Shown: positions 8,203-17,789, counted from the stretch's first letter. The stretch: DNA of 49,248 bases from Acidobacteriota bacterium (GCA_014894455.1 JADBLN010000112.1:1-49248), one strand, 5' to 3'. Program-made: numbers and translations. Notes: generated by a model not told the origin, from the sequence alone.

Positions 8203-11200
8203 CCTCCGGCTTCTTTCTGAAGAAACCATAGAGGACCGGCAGGACCAGGAGGGTCAACAGGGTCGACGAGATCAGGCCGCCCACGACGACGACGGCCAGG
8301 GGCTTCTGGATCTCCGAACCCGGCCCGGTGGCAAAGAGCATCGGGATGAGGCTGAAGACGCCGATGGACGCGGTCATGAGGACCGGCCGGAGCCGGGTCT
8401 CCGTCCCCTTGAGGATGGCCTGTTCGACGGGCATCCCGCAATCCTGGAGCTGGGACACATAGGAGACGAGGACAAGCCCATTGAGGACGGCGACACCGAA
8501 CAGGACGATGAACCCGACCGACGCCGGCACAGAGAGGTAGAGGCCCGAGATGAGGAGGGCGAAGACGCCGCCGATGAGGGCGAAGGGCAGGTTGAGAAGA
8601 ACGAGGAACGCCAGCCGGACCGAGTTGAAGGTCATGAGGAGGAGGAAAAAAATGAGAGCTATAACGGCCGGAGTGATGACCATCAGCCGGGCCATGGCCC
8701 GCTGTTGGTTCTCGAACTGGCCGCCCCAGCTGACGAACGTTCCGCTCGGGAGCGGGACGTCCCGCCGGACACCGGCCCGCGCCTCCTTGACGAATCCGCC
8801 GATGTCGCGGCCGGCGACATTCATCTCGATCCCGATCCGGCGCTGGCCGTTTTCCCGGCTGATCTGGGCCGGCCCTTCGACGGCCTCCACGGCGGCTAGG
8901 TCACCCAGCGGCACCCGGTATCCGCCGGGCGCGCTGATGAGGATCGTCTTGAGCCTTTCGAGGGAGTCGCGGTGATCTTCGGCGAACCGGGTGATGATGT
9001 CGAAAAACCTATTTTCCTCGTACATCAGGCTGGCCGGCTTTCCCTCGACCGCCATCTCGATAACATCGAGGACGTCCCGGACGCTGATCCCGTAGCGGGC
9101 GATCTTGGCCCGGTCCACCGTGATCGAGATATACGGCTGGCCGGAGACCTGTTCGACGAGGATGTCCTTCGCCCCGCGGACCCCCGACAGGACGCGGGCG
9201 ATATCCTCGGCCGTGGACTTGAGCACGTCCATGTCCTCGCCGAAGACTTTGACCAGGACCTCGGCCCTGGTGCCTTCCATCAGCTCGTTGATCCGGCACT
9301 GAATAGGCTGGCTGAAGGAAATGACCATGCCCGGGATGTCGGCCACGGTCCGGCGCATCTTGTCCATGAGCTCGGCGCTCGTCTTCGCGTTCTTCCACTC
9401 GGAACGGGGCCTCAGCGCACCGACATAGCCCGTCTTGTCCACGCCGCGCGCTTCGATGGCGATCCCCGTCTGGCCCGTCTTGCCCACGATGACGGCCATC
9501 TCGGGAAAAGCCATGAGCTTTTGCTCGACGAGTTTGGAAATTTCCAGGGCCTTGTCGAGCGAAACGCCGGGGAGAAGCTGGAAGTCCATGTCGAAGGCGC
9601 CCTCGTCCATGACGGGCAGGAACTCCGTCCCGAGACGAGGGATGACGGCGACGGCCGCGGCCAGCAGCAGCACCGCGGCCCCGATGACGACGGCCTTCCT
9701 CCTCAGCCCGAACTTGAGGACCGGCAGATAGGCCTTCTTTGCCGCCCTCAGCAGGAAGCTCTCCTTTTCATGCCCCGGCTTGAGGACGAGCGAGCAGAGG
9801 ACCGGGATGACGAAGATCGAGAGGAGAAGCGAGGCCAGCAAGGCGATGCCCACCGTGAAAGCCAGGGGAGAGAACATCTTGCCCTCGTAGCCCTGGAGCA
9901 AAACGATGGGCAGGAAGGTCAGGGCGATGATGAGCTCGCCGAAAATGCTGGGCTTCCGGACTTCGATCACGGCCTTGAAAACATCGGGAATAGCCGACCT
10001 CCCCCTCTCCGCCTCGCTCAGGTGCCGCTGGACGTTCTCCACCTGGATGATGGTCGCGTCGATGATCATGCCGATGCAGATGGCCAGCCCGCCGAGCGAG
10101 ATGAGGTTGGCGGTCAGGCCGGCGCTCTTCATGACCGTGAACGTGAGCAGGGCCGAGAGCGGCAGGGCCAGAATGACGACGAACGCTCCGCGGACGCTCC
10201 GCAGGAACAGGAAGAGGACGACGATGACGAGGATGGACCCGACGAGAAGCGCCCCCGTCACGGTATCGATGCTCTTGACGATGATATCGGAGCGCTTGTA
10301 GTAGGGTTCGATCCGGACGCGGGCAGGCATGAGGTTCGAGTCGTTGATCTCGGCCACCTTGGCCTCGACCCGGGCGACGACGTCGCGGCTGTTCTCTCCG
10401 CGGAGCAGCATGACGACCCCGCCGACGCATTCTCTCTTCCCGTCCTTGACGGCCGCGCCCTGGCGGACGGCGTGGTCCATCCTGACATCGGCGACGTCGG
10501 CGATGGTGACCGGGACGCCGGCCGACGACTTGAGGACGATCCTCGAGATGTCCTCGACCGAGCGGATAAGCCCGATCCCGCGGATGAGGAACTGCTCGGA
10601 ATGGCGGTCGAGGAAGCCGCCGCCGACATTCTGGTTGTTGTTCCTGACGGCCGCGTAGACGTCGCCCGCGCTCAGTCCATATTTGAGAAGCCGGTCCAGG
10701 TCCACGATGACCTGGAATTGTTTGATGTACCCGCCGAAGGAATTGACTTCGCTGACCCCGGGGACGGATTTCAGGAGCGGGCTGATGACCCAGTCCTGAA
10801 GGGTCCTGAGCTCCGTGAGGCGGGCCTCTTGCGCTGCCGCGTCGGCCGGCTCCGGGCCTTCGAGCGTGTATTGGTAGATCTCCCCCATCGCCGTGGCCAC
10901 CGGCCCCATCTCGATCTGGACGTTCTCGGGGATGGTGTCCTTGGCCTCGGCCAGGCGCTGGAAGACGAGCTGGCGGGCGAAATAGATGTCCACCTTGTCC
11001 TGGAAGACGAGAGTGACGACCGAGATCCCGTACTTCGTGACCGACCTCATGATGTCGAGTCCGGGCAGGCCCCTCATGGCCATCTCCACCGGGTAAGTCA
11101 CGAACTTCTCGATCTCCATGGGCGAAAGGCCGGGCGCCGTGGCCACGACCTCGACCTGGATATTGGTCACGTCGGGGAAGGCGTCGATCGGCAGCGACAG

Positions 11201-11296
11201 GAACGAATAAAGCCCGACTCCGACGATGAGGGCGAGGACGATGAGGATGAGAGTCCTTTGCCTGAGGGAAAAAGCGATGATCTTCTCGATTATCAT
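8165..11296 (-). CDS. cusA: HME-type RND efflux pump, CusA-like
   Basis: 1043 residues, full length for a heavy-metal RND inner-membrane pump: 12 helices and two large periplasmic loops. It begins MIIEKIIAFSLRQRTLILI. The TM4 block GGLAICIGMIIDATIIQVEN resembles CusA (mono-valent Cu/Ag) more than the D-F-G form of CzcA, so Cu/Ag is favoured but not proven. The start at 11296 gives an ATGA overlap with the adaptor gene; a longer upstream frame only shadows that gene. The last residues (EEEGVKPTFFRKK) are encoded by repeat B, so an element insertion has rewritten the C-terminal tail. With 11293-13687 it forms a tripartite efflux system. Confidence 0.92.
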   Translation of the reverse strand: MIIEKIIAFSLRQRTLILIVLALIVGVGLYSFLSLPIDAFPDVTNIQVEVVATAPGLSPMEIEKFVTYPVEMAMRGLPGLDIMRSVTKYGISVVTLVFQDKVDIYFARQLVFQRLAEAKDTIPENVQIEMGPVATAMGEIYQYTLEGPEPADAAAQEARLTELRTLQDWVISPLLKSVPGVSEVNSFGGYIKQFQVIVDLDRLLKYGLSAGDVYAAVRNNNQNVGGGFLDRHSEQFLIRGIGLIRSVEDISRIVLKSSAGVPVTIADVADVRMDHAVRQGAAVKDGKRECVGGVVMLLRGENSRDVVARVEAKVAEINDSNLMPARVRIEPYYKRSDIIVKSIDTVTGALLVGSILVIVVLFLFLRSVRGAFVVILALPLSALLTFTVMKSAGLTANLISLGGLAICIGMIIDATIIQVENVQRHLSEAERGRSAIPDVFKAVIEVRKPSIFGELIIALTFLPIVLLQGYEGKMFSPLAFTVGIALLASLLLSIFVIPVLCSLVLKPGHEKESFLLRAAKKAYLPVLKFGLRRKAVVIGAAVLLLAAAVAVIPRLGTEFLPVMDEGAFDMDFQLLPGVSLDKALEISKLVEQKLMAFPEMAVIVGKTGQTGIAIEARGVDKTGYVGALRPRSEWKNAKTSAELMDKMRRTVADIPGMVISFSQPIQCRINELMEGTRAEVLVKVFGEDMDVLKSTAEDIARVLSGVRGAKDILVEQVSGQPYISITVDRAKIARYGISVRDVLDVIEMAVEGKPASLMYEENRFFDIITRFAEDHRDSLERLKTILISAPGGYRVPLGDLAAVEAVEGPAQISRENGQRRIGIEMNVAGRDIGGFVKEARAGVRRDVPLPSGTFVSWGGQFENQQRAMARLMVITPAVIALIFFLLLMTFNSVRLAFLVLLNLPFALIGGVFALLISGLYLSVPASVGFIVLFGVAVLNGLVLVSYVSQLQDCGMPVEQAILKGTETRLRPVLMTASIGVFSLIPMLFATGPGSEIQKPLAVVVVGGLISSTLLTLLVLPVLYGFFRKKPEEEGVKPTFFRKK

Positions 11297-12426
11297 TTCT
11301 CTCCTTCGAGGGTGCCCTTGAGCATCTCGGCCTTGACGTCGAAGCTGCCCGCGGTGACGACGCGCTCCCCGGCCGAGAGCCCCTTGAGGATCTCGACGAA
11401 ACCCTCGGCCGCCCGGCCCGTCTCGACGGCCCGGCGCGCGTACCGGCCGGCCGCGGTCTCCACGAAGACGACCGCCTTCCCCTCCGCCGTGCGGACGGCC
11501 TCCTCGGGGACGGCCAGGAAGGCGATTTTCCCGGAAGCGAAGATCCGGACCTCGGCGAACATGCCCGGCTTGAGGCGGCCGGCAAGATTGCCGACCTCGA
11601 GGCGGCACTTGACGGTCCGCGTCTGTTCGTCCATGACCGATCCGACCTGGGTCAGAGAGCCGGCGAAAACCTCCCCGGGGTAGGCGGCGACGGCTATTTC
11701 CGCCTTCGCGCCCGGCACGACCGCCGCCAGGTCCTTTTCGTAGATGTCGGCGAGGACCCAGAGTGTCGAAAGGTCGGCGAGTTCGGCCAGGCAGCTCCCG
11801 GCTTCGACGGCGCTCCCGGGCAGAACTTCGGTCTCGACGATCGTTCCGGCAATAGGGGCGCGGACACCGAATGTCGGAAGCGGCACGCGTGCGGACCGGA
11901 GGGAGGCGAAGTCCGGTTCTTCGAATCCGAGAAGTCGGAGCTTGGTCTCCGTGGAGGCGAGGAGCTCGGCGTCGAGCGCGGCGTCCTCCGCGGTCCGCAC
12001 GCGGGAGGCGCCCGTGACGCGGCCGTGGATCTGGACATATTCGGCCTCGACGGCCATCAGCCCGGGGCTGAAGAGCTCGAAAAGCACCTGGCCTGCAGCG
12101 ACCCGGTCGCCCGGAAGAGCGAGGACTCTCTCGACCCGTCCCGCGACGCGGGGACTCACCCGGACGTATTTTTTGCGGTTGAAGGAGACCGATCCGGTCG
12201 CTTTCACGGACGTCAGGAACGTCCGCCGCTCGACGGCCGCCGTCTGGATGCCCGCCGTCCGGACCGCCTCGGCGCCGAGACTGACTTCGCTATTCGTTAC
12301 CGTCTCTTCGCTCGGGCCGCCCCCCCCTTCCCGCTTTCCGGGGGCGCAGGCCTGGATGATGAATAAAAACAGCCCGGCCAGCAGGGTCGCGGCGGCGATA
12401 CGCGTTGCGCAGCGGTTCATGTTCAT
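11293..12426 (-). CDS. RND efflux periplasmic adaptor lipoprotein (CusB/CzcB-like)
   Basis: 377 residues. An N-terminal signal ends in IIQAC, an acceptable lipobox, so it is probably lipid-anchored. Barrel-sandwich, alpha-hairpin and beta-barrel segments typical of HlyD/CusB adaptors follow (KKYVRVSPRVAGRVERVLAL near 85; GSAVEAGSCLAELADLSTLW near 200). It would link the CusA-like pump to the TolC-like duct. ATG 12426 is chosen because AGGAGG lies six bases upstream; the ATG at 12432 touches that site. It overlaps cusA by 4 bp and is 16 bp from the TolC-family gene. Confidence 0.9.
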   Translation of the reverse strand: MNMNRCATRIAAATLLAGLFLFIIQACAPGKREGGGGPSEETVTNSEVSLGAEAVRTAGIQTAAVERRTFLTSVKATGSVSFNRKKYVRVSPRVAGRVERVLALPGDRVAAGQVLFELFSPGLMAVEAEYVQIHGRVTGASRVRTAEDAALDAELLASTETKLRLLGFEEPDFASLRSARVPLPTFGVRAPIAGTIVETEVLPGSAVEAGSCLAELADLSTLWVLADIYEKDLAAVVPGAKAEIAVAAYPGEVFAGSLTQVGSVMDEQTRTVKCRLEVGNLAGRLKPGMFAEVRIFASGKIAFLAVPEEAVRTAEGKAVVFVETAAGRYARRAVETGRAAEGFVEILKGLSAGERVVTAGSFDVKAEMLKGTLEGEK

Positions 12427-12442
12427 GACCATCCTCCTGTTC

Positions 12443-13687
12443 TCACTCTATCTCGCCCGTGCGGAAAGACCCATCTTCGCCGGCGGCGGCGATGTCGATG
12501 AGCGACAGCCGGTAGTTGAGAAGGGCCTTGAGGTATTCGAACCGGACTTCCTTAAGGCTCCTGACGATGTCCAGGACGCTGAGGGAGTCCGACTTCCCGA
12601 ACCGGTAATTGATGATCCCCGTTTTCAAGGATTCTTCGACTTCCCGGAGCAGCGAATCCTGGAAGAGACGGATCTGCTCCTCGAGCGCCAGGGCGTCGGC
12701 GTAGGATCGCTCGAGGACCGCCAGGACCTCGCGAGTCCTCGCCGCGGTCGAGACGGCGGCTTGGCCGGCCAGCGCCTCGGCCTCCATCGCGGTGCCCCGC
12801 GGCGCCTTCCGTTGGAGAGGCAGGGATAGTCCGAATTCGACGCCCCAGCCGCCAAGCCTCTTGCTGGGAAGGAAGAAGCCCAGGGTAAGGTCCGGCAGGG
12901 TCATCGTCCTGGCCAGGGCAAGGGAGCGGCCGGCCAGCTTTTCCCCCTCGGCGGCGAGGCGGAGAGAGGAACCGGCCAGGGCGGCGGCTTTCAGCTCCTC
13001 CCAGGTCCTGCCGAGAGGGGCGAATCCGACCGGCGTCGAGAAGCTCAACGGCGTGTATCCGGAGTCCCCCAGGAGGAGGCTCAGGGCCAGCGTTTTTTCC
13101 TTGAGAAGCCGCCGGCCCTCGACGATCTGGTTCCGGGCCCGAAGGGTCTCCAGTCGGCCGCGCACGACGTCGAGGTAGGCGACCTCTCCGGCCTTGTAGC
13201 GTTCGACCGCGAGCCCGGTATAATCCCCGAGGGTGAGCAGGAACGATTCGAGGTCGGCCAGGCTCTTTTGGGCGAAAGCGGCTTCAAAGTAAGCCCGCTC
13301 CACGCGGCTGCGGACGACGTTGCGGGCCCGGTCGAACTCGAGCTGAGCCCGGGCCTCTCCCAGGGCCCCGATGTCCCTGCGGACAGCCCTCTTTCGCGGA
13401 TGCTCGATCATCTGCCTGAAGCCCAAGCTGAACTCCTTCTCGCCGCTCGAATTCCAGAGCGGGAGCCCCACGGCTTCGAAGGTCAGCTCGGGGTTGGGAA
13501 CCGCCTCGAGCTGCATCCGCCGGCCGCGGGCGGCGTCGACCCCCTGGCGGGCCAGGACGACGGCCGGATGCCTGTCCAAGGCCAGCGCAACAGCCTCCTC
13601 CAGAGTGATGCTCCGCTCTTCGGCCGGAAGCGCGGAAATGAGTATTGCCGTCAGGACGACGCTGGCGAGCAGTCTCTTTCGAAACAT
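12443..13687 (-). CDS. TolC-family outer membrane efflux protein (CusC/CzcC-like)
   Basis: 414 residues with a cleavable signal (MFRKRLLASVVLTAILISAL). Two OEP repeats rich in coiled-coil alternate with strands: the first starts ITLEEAVALALDRHPAVVLA, the second contains LLLGDSGYTPLSFSTP and the helix near LAGQAAVSTAARTREVLAVL. It forms the outer-membrane channel of the tripartite pump with the two downstream genes. The ribosome site AAGGAGG precedes the ATG by six bases. It is shorter than E. coli TolC but usual for CzcC-type proteins. Confidence 0.88.
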   Translation of the reverse strand: MFRKRLLASVVLTAILISALPAEERSITLEEAVALALDRHPAVVLARQGVDAARGRRMQLEAVPNPELTFEAVGLPLWNSSGEKEFSLGFRQMIEHPRKRAVRRDIGALGEARAQLEFDRARNVVRSRVERAYFEAAFAQKSLADLESFLLTLGDYTGLAVERYKAGEVAYLDVVRGRLETLRARNQIVEGRRLLKEKTLALSLLLGDSGYTPLSFSTPVGFAPLGRTWEELKAAALAGSSLRLAAEGEKLAGRSLALARTMTLPDLTLGFFLPSKRLGGWGVEFGLSLPLQRKAPRGTAMEAEALAGQAAVSTAARTREVLAVLERSYADALALEEQIRLFQDSLLREVEESLKTGIINYRFGKSDSLSVLDIVRSLKEVRFEYLKALLNYRLSLIDIAAAGEDGSFRTGEIE

Positions 13688-13732
13688 GGGAATCCTCCTT
13701 GTCGGGACGTCGGGGCGAAACCGCAGAAGGGC

Positions 13733-14038
13733 TCAGACGAGGGAGGATTTCGGGGGGTGGGCGATGTCGGCGCCCATGGGGCCGCGCAGGCGGGTGACAT
13801 CGGCCGGAGCGCTCATGATCCGGAAGTCCATGGCCCGGGCAAAGTTGTCCGTTTCCGGGCCGAAGAGCGAGCTCCAGAAGCAGAGGCAGGTCGACGCGCC
13901 CCCGTGGTGTTGGTGGACGTGGCCGAACCCGCCGCCTCTCGAAGGGCAGTGCACCGGGCAGTGGTCCTCAGCGTAGAAATAGTGGAACATACCGACGGCG
14001 AAGAATATGACGAAAGCGATGACCGCGGCCTTTTTCAT
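13733..14038 (-). CDS. Small Cys/His-rich membrane-anchored protein, candidate metal binder
   Basis: 101 residues, first gene of the efflux operon, 45 bp before the TolC-family gene. One N-terminal helix (residues 3-22) places the rest in the periplasm. Potential ligands cluster in EDHCPVHCPSR and in GHVHQHHGGASTCLCFW: four cysteines and at least five histidines within about 35 residues. This is not a family I can name. Position and composition suggest a metal sensor, chaperone or buffer for the CusABC-like pump; that is inference. Confidence 0.7.
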   Translation of the reverse strand: MKKAAVIAFVIFFAVGMFHYFYAEDHCPVHCPSRGGGFGHVHQHHGGASTCLCFWSSLFGPETDNFARAMDFRIMSAPADVTRLRGPMGADIAHPPKSSLV

Positions 14039-14178
14039 TCTGCGCAGATTATCCCACGGTCTGCGGATTTCGTCAACGCGCCGGCGGTCCCTTTTCTTCC
14101 CCTCCGACTTTTGTTAGAATCTGGCCCATTCGAAGACGGCCTGAATGCCGCGGGAGACCGGATGCAGGATTTCGGATC

Positions 14179-15183
14179 ATGAGAGCCCTCGTCACGGGGG
14201 CCAGCGGATTCATCGGCCGGCGTCTGGTCATGGAGCTGGTCCGCCGCGGCCACGAGACCGCCTGTCTCGTCCGTCCGACGAGCAAGACCGCTCCGCTCAG
14301 GGACCTGCCGGTCGAGTTCGTCCTCGGCGACATCGGCGACGCCGCCTCCCTCGCCCACTCCGTCAAGGACCGGGATCATATCTTCCACCTGGCCGGGGTC
14401 ATCCAGGCGATCGATGGGCCGGCTTTCGAAACGGCCAACGCGCGAGGGACCCGGAATCTTGTCGACGCCTGTCTTCGGGCCGCGCCTGCCATCAAGCGGT
14501 TCGTTTTCGTCTCGAGCATCGCGGCCGCCGGCCCGAGCCCGGACGGGAAGGCCCTGACCGAAGACGACGAACCCCGGCCGGTGTCGGCCTACGGCCGGAG
14601 CAAGCTCGCCGCCGAGCGCATCGTCCTGGAGGCGGGGGCCAGGATGCCGGTGACGATCGTCCGGCCGCCGAACGTGCTCGGGCCGGGCTCGAAGGAGATC
14701 GAGCGGACCCTCGGGCTCCTCCGGAAAAGGCTCGTTCCGGCCCTCGGCGACAACCGGCCGCGGACGAGTCTCGTCGACGTCGACGACCTCGTCGAAGCCC
14801 TGCTCCTCGCGGCGGAAAATCCCCGGAGCGTTGGCCGGACCTATTTCGTCACCGACGGCCAGGCCTACGCCTGGCCCGAGATCACGGCGGCGATCGCCGA
14901 AGAGCTCGGCGTCAAGCGGTTCATGATCAAGGTCCCCTTCGGCTTCCAGATCCTGGCCGCTCGGTTCGCCGAAACGGCCGCCCGTCTCGGCCGGAAGCCT
15001 CCCCTCCTGACCCGGGAGATCGTCCGGGCGGCCCGGGACCATTTCTGGATCTACGACGGGTCGAAAATCGAGCGTGAGCTCGACTTTCATCCAAGATACG
15101 GCCTGCGAGAATCGGTTCGGCGGGCCGTTGAAGAGTCCCGGCTCGGAAGACGGGGCCGCGCCGGACGGAAGGAGGAGGCGTGA
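14179..15183 (+). CDS. Extended SDR: NAD(P)-dependent epimerase/dehydratase family enzyme (1 of 3)
   Basis: 334 residues. The Rossmann motif VTGASGFIGRR (5-15) and the catalytic Y-x-x-x-K in YGRSK, preceded by SSIAAAG, mark an extended short-chain dehydrogenase. In this family the tyrosine acts as base on a hydroxyl or keto group of a nucleotide sugar, sterol or polyketide-like substrate. First gene of a five-gene operon with 4-bp overlaps. A TAGAAT -10 is at 14115-14120 in the divergent gap with the efflux operon. The relatives in the same operon and the lipid-type phosphatase favour a lipid substrate over a sugar, as inference. Confidence 0.88.
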   Translation: MRALVTGASGFIGRRLVMELVRRGHETACLVRPTSKTAPLRDLPVEFVLGDIGDAASLAHSVKDRDHIFHLAGVIQAIDGPAFETANARGTRNLVDACLRAAPAIKRFVFVSSIAAAGPSPDGKALTEDDEPRPVSAYGRSKLAAERIVLEAGARMPVTIVRPPNVLGPGSKEIERTLGLLRKRLVPALGDNRPRTSLVDVDDLVEALLLAAENPRSVGRTYFVTDGQAYAWPEITAAIAEELGVKRFMIKVPFGFQILAARFAETAARLGRKPPLLTREIVRAARDHFWIYDGSKIERELDFHPRYGLRESVRRAVEESRLGRRGRAGRKEEA

Positions 15184-16097
15184 TGGGGCCCAAGCGGCTC
15201 TCCTTGGCTGGGCTCGAGCTCCGGCCGACCGACGCCGTCCTCCTCGGCGGGCTCGGCTTTCTCCTCCTCCTGGCCGCCGTTTTCAACGGGCGCCTCGACC
15301 GGCCGCTCGCCTTCATCGGCACGAACCTCCTCACCATCGTCCTCTATGTCGGGGCCCTGATCATCCTGCGGCGCCTCCGGCCGAAAGGGCTCCGGTTTCT
15401 CCTGCGGACGGCCTCCGTCCAGTTCATGTATCTCCGGATATTCCTGGCCAGCCGCGATCTCCAGCTCCTTTTCTTCACCTGGAACGACGACCGCGTCCTC
15501 GCCTGGGAGAAGGCTGTCTTCGGCCTCCAGCCCCTCGTCTGGATCCAGAAGCTCTACTCCCCGCCGCTGACGGAATGGATGTTCTTCGTCTACGTCGTCT
15601 ACATCGTCATCTACCCCATCCTGGGCGCGGTCATCTTCTTCCGGCGCGGCGAGGAGGCGAACGAGGATTATCTCTTCCAGCTGGGCCTGATCAATCTCGT
15701 CTGCGGCCTGGGCTTCATCCTCTTTCCGGTGGCCGGCCCCATGCGCTTGGAGAAGGTGCGCGTCCTTCTGACCGAGCCCCTCCGGGGCGGCGTCTTCGCC
15801 TCCGTGGCCGAGTACATCCGGTCGCACGTCCATGCCGCCGGCGGGACGATCCCCAGCCCCCATTGCGCCGTGGCCACGGTCATGTGGTTCATGTCCTTGA
15901 AATACACGCGCCGGGGTTTTTGGCTTCTCGCCCCGGTCATCCTGTCCCTCTACGCCTCCACGGTCTACAGCCGGTTTCACTATCTCTCCGACTCGGTCAT
16001 CGGGATCGCCGTTGCCGTGCTCGTCCTCCTCGCGGCGCCCGCTATCACGGGGGCCTGGCGCCGCTGGACCGACGGCAGACCCGGAGGCGCTCCGTGA
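15180..16097 (+). CDS. PAP2-superfamily membrane enzyme (Aur1/inositol-phosphoryl transferase-like)
   Basis: 305 residues with about seven membrane helices. The PAP2 active-site blocks are visible: PSPHCAVAT (second motif, His) and SRFHYLSDSVIG (third motif, Arg/His/Asp). A canonical first motif K-x6-R-P is not seen, which is typical of the Aur1/PAP2_3 branch that transfers a phospho-headgroup onto a lipid alcohol or ceramide. GTG 15180 overlaps the upstream stop; ATG 15183 right after is an alternative. Its place among three SDR enzymes suggests headgroup handling on a lipid made by the operon. Confidence 0.82.
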   Translation: MMGPKRLSLAGLELRPTDAVLLGGLGFLLLLAAVFNGRLDRPLAFIGTNLLTIVLYVGALIILRRLRPKGLRFLLRTASVQFMYLRIFLASRDLQLLFFTWNDDRVLAWEKAVFGLQPLVWIQKLYSPPLTEWMFFVYVVYIVIYPILGAVIFFRRGEEANEDYLFQLGLINLVCGLGFILFPVAGPMRLEKVRVLLTEPLRGGVFASVAEYIRSHVHAAGGTIPSPHCAVATVMWFMSLKYTRRGFWLLAPVILSLYASTVYSRFHYLSDSVIGIAVAVLVLLAAPAITGAWRRWTDGRPGGAP

Positions 16098-17095
16098 GCC
16101 GCGTCCTGATCACCGGCGCCAACGGTTTCATCGGCTCCAACCTCTGCCGCTGGTTCCGGGATCGGGGCTGGGAAGTCGACGCTCTCGTCCGGGAATCATC
16201 GGACCTCCATTTCCTGGCCGGACTCGACGTCCGGTTCATCAAGGGCGATCTCCGTTTCCCCGAGAAAATCGACCTGCCGGCCGGGACGACGGACGTCATC
16301 CACGCCGCCGCCCTCGTTTCCGACTTCGCCGAGGACGAAGAATGTGCGCGGAACATCTTCGACACGACCCGTAATTTCGTCCGGAAGCTCCGGGACTCCG
16401 GTGCTCCCATCAGGCGGTTCGTTTACATCTCGACGGCCCTGACGCTCGGCTTCGGCCGCCGGGACATCGCGGAGGAAAGGCCCGGCAGGTCGGCGGCGTT
16501 CCTGCCCTACGTGCGCCACAAGATCCGGACGGAGAACGAGCTCCGCGACCAGCACGCGGGCAGGGGCTTTCCAGCGGTCATCCTCAGGCCCGGCGACGTC
16601 TTCGGGCCGAACGACCGCGTGACATGCGCCAACATCCTCAGGGGATGCGAGCGGGGCGCACCCCTCATCGTCGGGCACGGCCGCTGGCGCTTCGGCTACT
16701 GTCATGTCGGGAACCTCTGCCAGGCCGTCGAGCTGACCCTGGTCAAAGAGGGGATCGAGGGGAAGTCCTACACGGTGACGAACGACACACTCCCGACCTG
16801 GCGTGATTTCTTCAAGGCCCTTCAGAAAGGACTGGGAAAGAAGCAGAGGATTTATGTCCCCATCCGGCTCGCCTATGTCGCTTCAGGAGTATCCGGCCTG
16901 CTCGCCGCCATCCTTCCCCATTTCGAGCGCGAGCTGAACTATTACCGGATCAAGCGCATCACGACCGAAACGACCTACGACATTTCCCGGACGGTCGACG
17001 AGCTCGGGTATAAGCCCGACGACGACTTCGAACGCCAGTTCGCCGAGGTCGTCGAATGGTACTTGAAGGAGCGAAGGAATGGCTACTTGGCTTGA
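16094..17095 (+). CDS. Extended SDR: NAD(P)-dependent epimerase/dehydratase family enzyme (2 of 3)
   Basis: 333 residues from a GTG at 16094 that overlaps the PAP2 stop by four bases; the frame stays open far upstream but only mirrors the preceding gene. The cofactor motif is ITGANGFIGSN (6-16). A YISTAL strand is followed by LPYVRHKIRTE, where a Y-x-x-x-K-like tyrosine is followed by H-K rather than the ideal spacing. The fold assignment is safe, but the catalytic lysine should be checked by alignment. The C-terminal region is long and basic. Coupled to the CPBP-like gene by a 17-bp overlap. Confidence 0.84.
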   Translation: MSRVLITGANGFIGSNLCRWFRDRGWEVDALVRESSDLHFLAGLDVRFIKGDLRFPEKIDLPAGTTDVIHAAALVSDFAEDEECARNIFDTTRNFVRKLRDSGAPIRRFVYISTALTLGFGRRDIAEERPGRSAAFLPYVRHKIRTENELRDQHAGRGFPAVILRPGDVFGPNDRVTCANILRGCERGAPLIVGHGRWRFGYCHVGNLCQAVELTLVKEGIEGKSYTVTNDTLPTWRDFFKALQKGLGKKQRIYVPIRLAYVASGVSGLLAAILPHFERELNYYRIKRITTETTYDISRTVDELGYKPDDDFERQFAEVVEWYLKERRNGYLA

Positions 17096-17789
17096 ACGTA
17101 CCGCCGGCCCGGGCGGTCTTCCCCTGGCCCTTGTCTACCTGGAACTTATCCTCGCCCTGACTTTCCTCACGACGGGCCTTCACTTCCGCGCCCTCCGCAA
17201 GACGCGGGATGAACTCACGGCCGTGCGCATGTATTTCCTGGCCTTTTTCGTCCTGCTGCTGGCCATACCCTGTTCCCTCGTGTTCCTGACCTCGTCCGGG
17301 CCGTGGGCCGCTCTGGCCTCGTTCGGCTGGACATTCGGCCGGGCCGGCCTGGGATTCGCGCTCGCCGGGGCCGGACTGCCGCTGGCCGTTCTGGCCGGGT
17401 TCGTTGGCTCCCGGGACCCGGAGATGCAAAAGATGTACCCGTTTGCCAAGGCGGCGTGCGGCAGCATCCGGACCTTCGTGGGTTATGAGTTGTCCTATCT
17501 CTTCCTCTATTATCTCCCCTGGGAATTCGTCTTCCGCGGCGTGCTGTTCCTCCCGCTCGTCCCGGCGGTAGGGCTCATTCCGGCCCTGACCATCCAGACC
17601 GTGATCTCGACACTCCTCCATATCGGGCATCCCGACACCGAAATTTTCGCCGCGGCCGGAGCGGGGCTTGTTTTCGGACTCATCGCTTGGGCCACGGGGT
17701 CGTTCCTCTACCCGCTCGTCCTTCATGCGGCGACGGGCATCGCCACCGACACTTTTCTCTTCCTCCGCCGCGGCCAAAGGACTCCGTGA
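17079..17789 (+). CDS. CPBP/Rce1-like intramembrane protein with a degenerate first motif
   Basis: 236 residues, seven or so helices. The C-terminal half matches the CPBP (Abi) intramembrane protease layout: WEFVFRG (148-154), a histidine in LLHIGH (179-184), and LHAATG near 215. The usual first motif is E-E-x-x-x-R; here the first glutamate is tryptophan. Active family members cleave prenylated or membrane peptides. Loss of that glutamate suggests altered or absent proteolysis. It lies inside an operon of SDR and PAP2 enzymes, so it may be a membrane partner. Family call moderate, activity doubtful. Confidence 0.68.
   Translation: MATWLERTAGPGGLPLALVYLELILALTFLTTGLHFRALRKTRDELTAVRMYFLAFFVLLLAIPCSLVFLTSSGPWAALASFGWTFGRAGLGFALAGAGLPLAVLAGFVGSRDPEMQKMYPFAKAACGSIRTFVGYELSYLFLYYLPWEFVFRGVLFLPLVPAVGLIPALTIQTVISTLLHIGHPDTEIFAAAGAGLVFGLIAWATGSFLYPLVLHAATGIATDTFLFLRRGQRTP

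Noticed and set aside
11297-11608. 104-codon upstream extension of the CusA-like gene
   Set aside because: Arg/Gly-rich, overlaps the adaptor gene, and the real family N-terminus begins at 11296 with an ATGA overlap.
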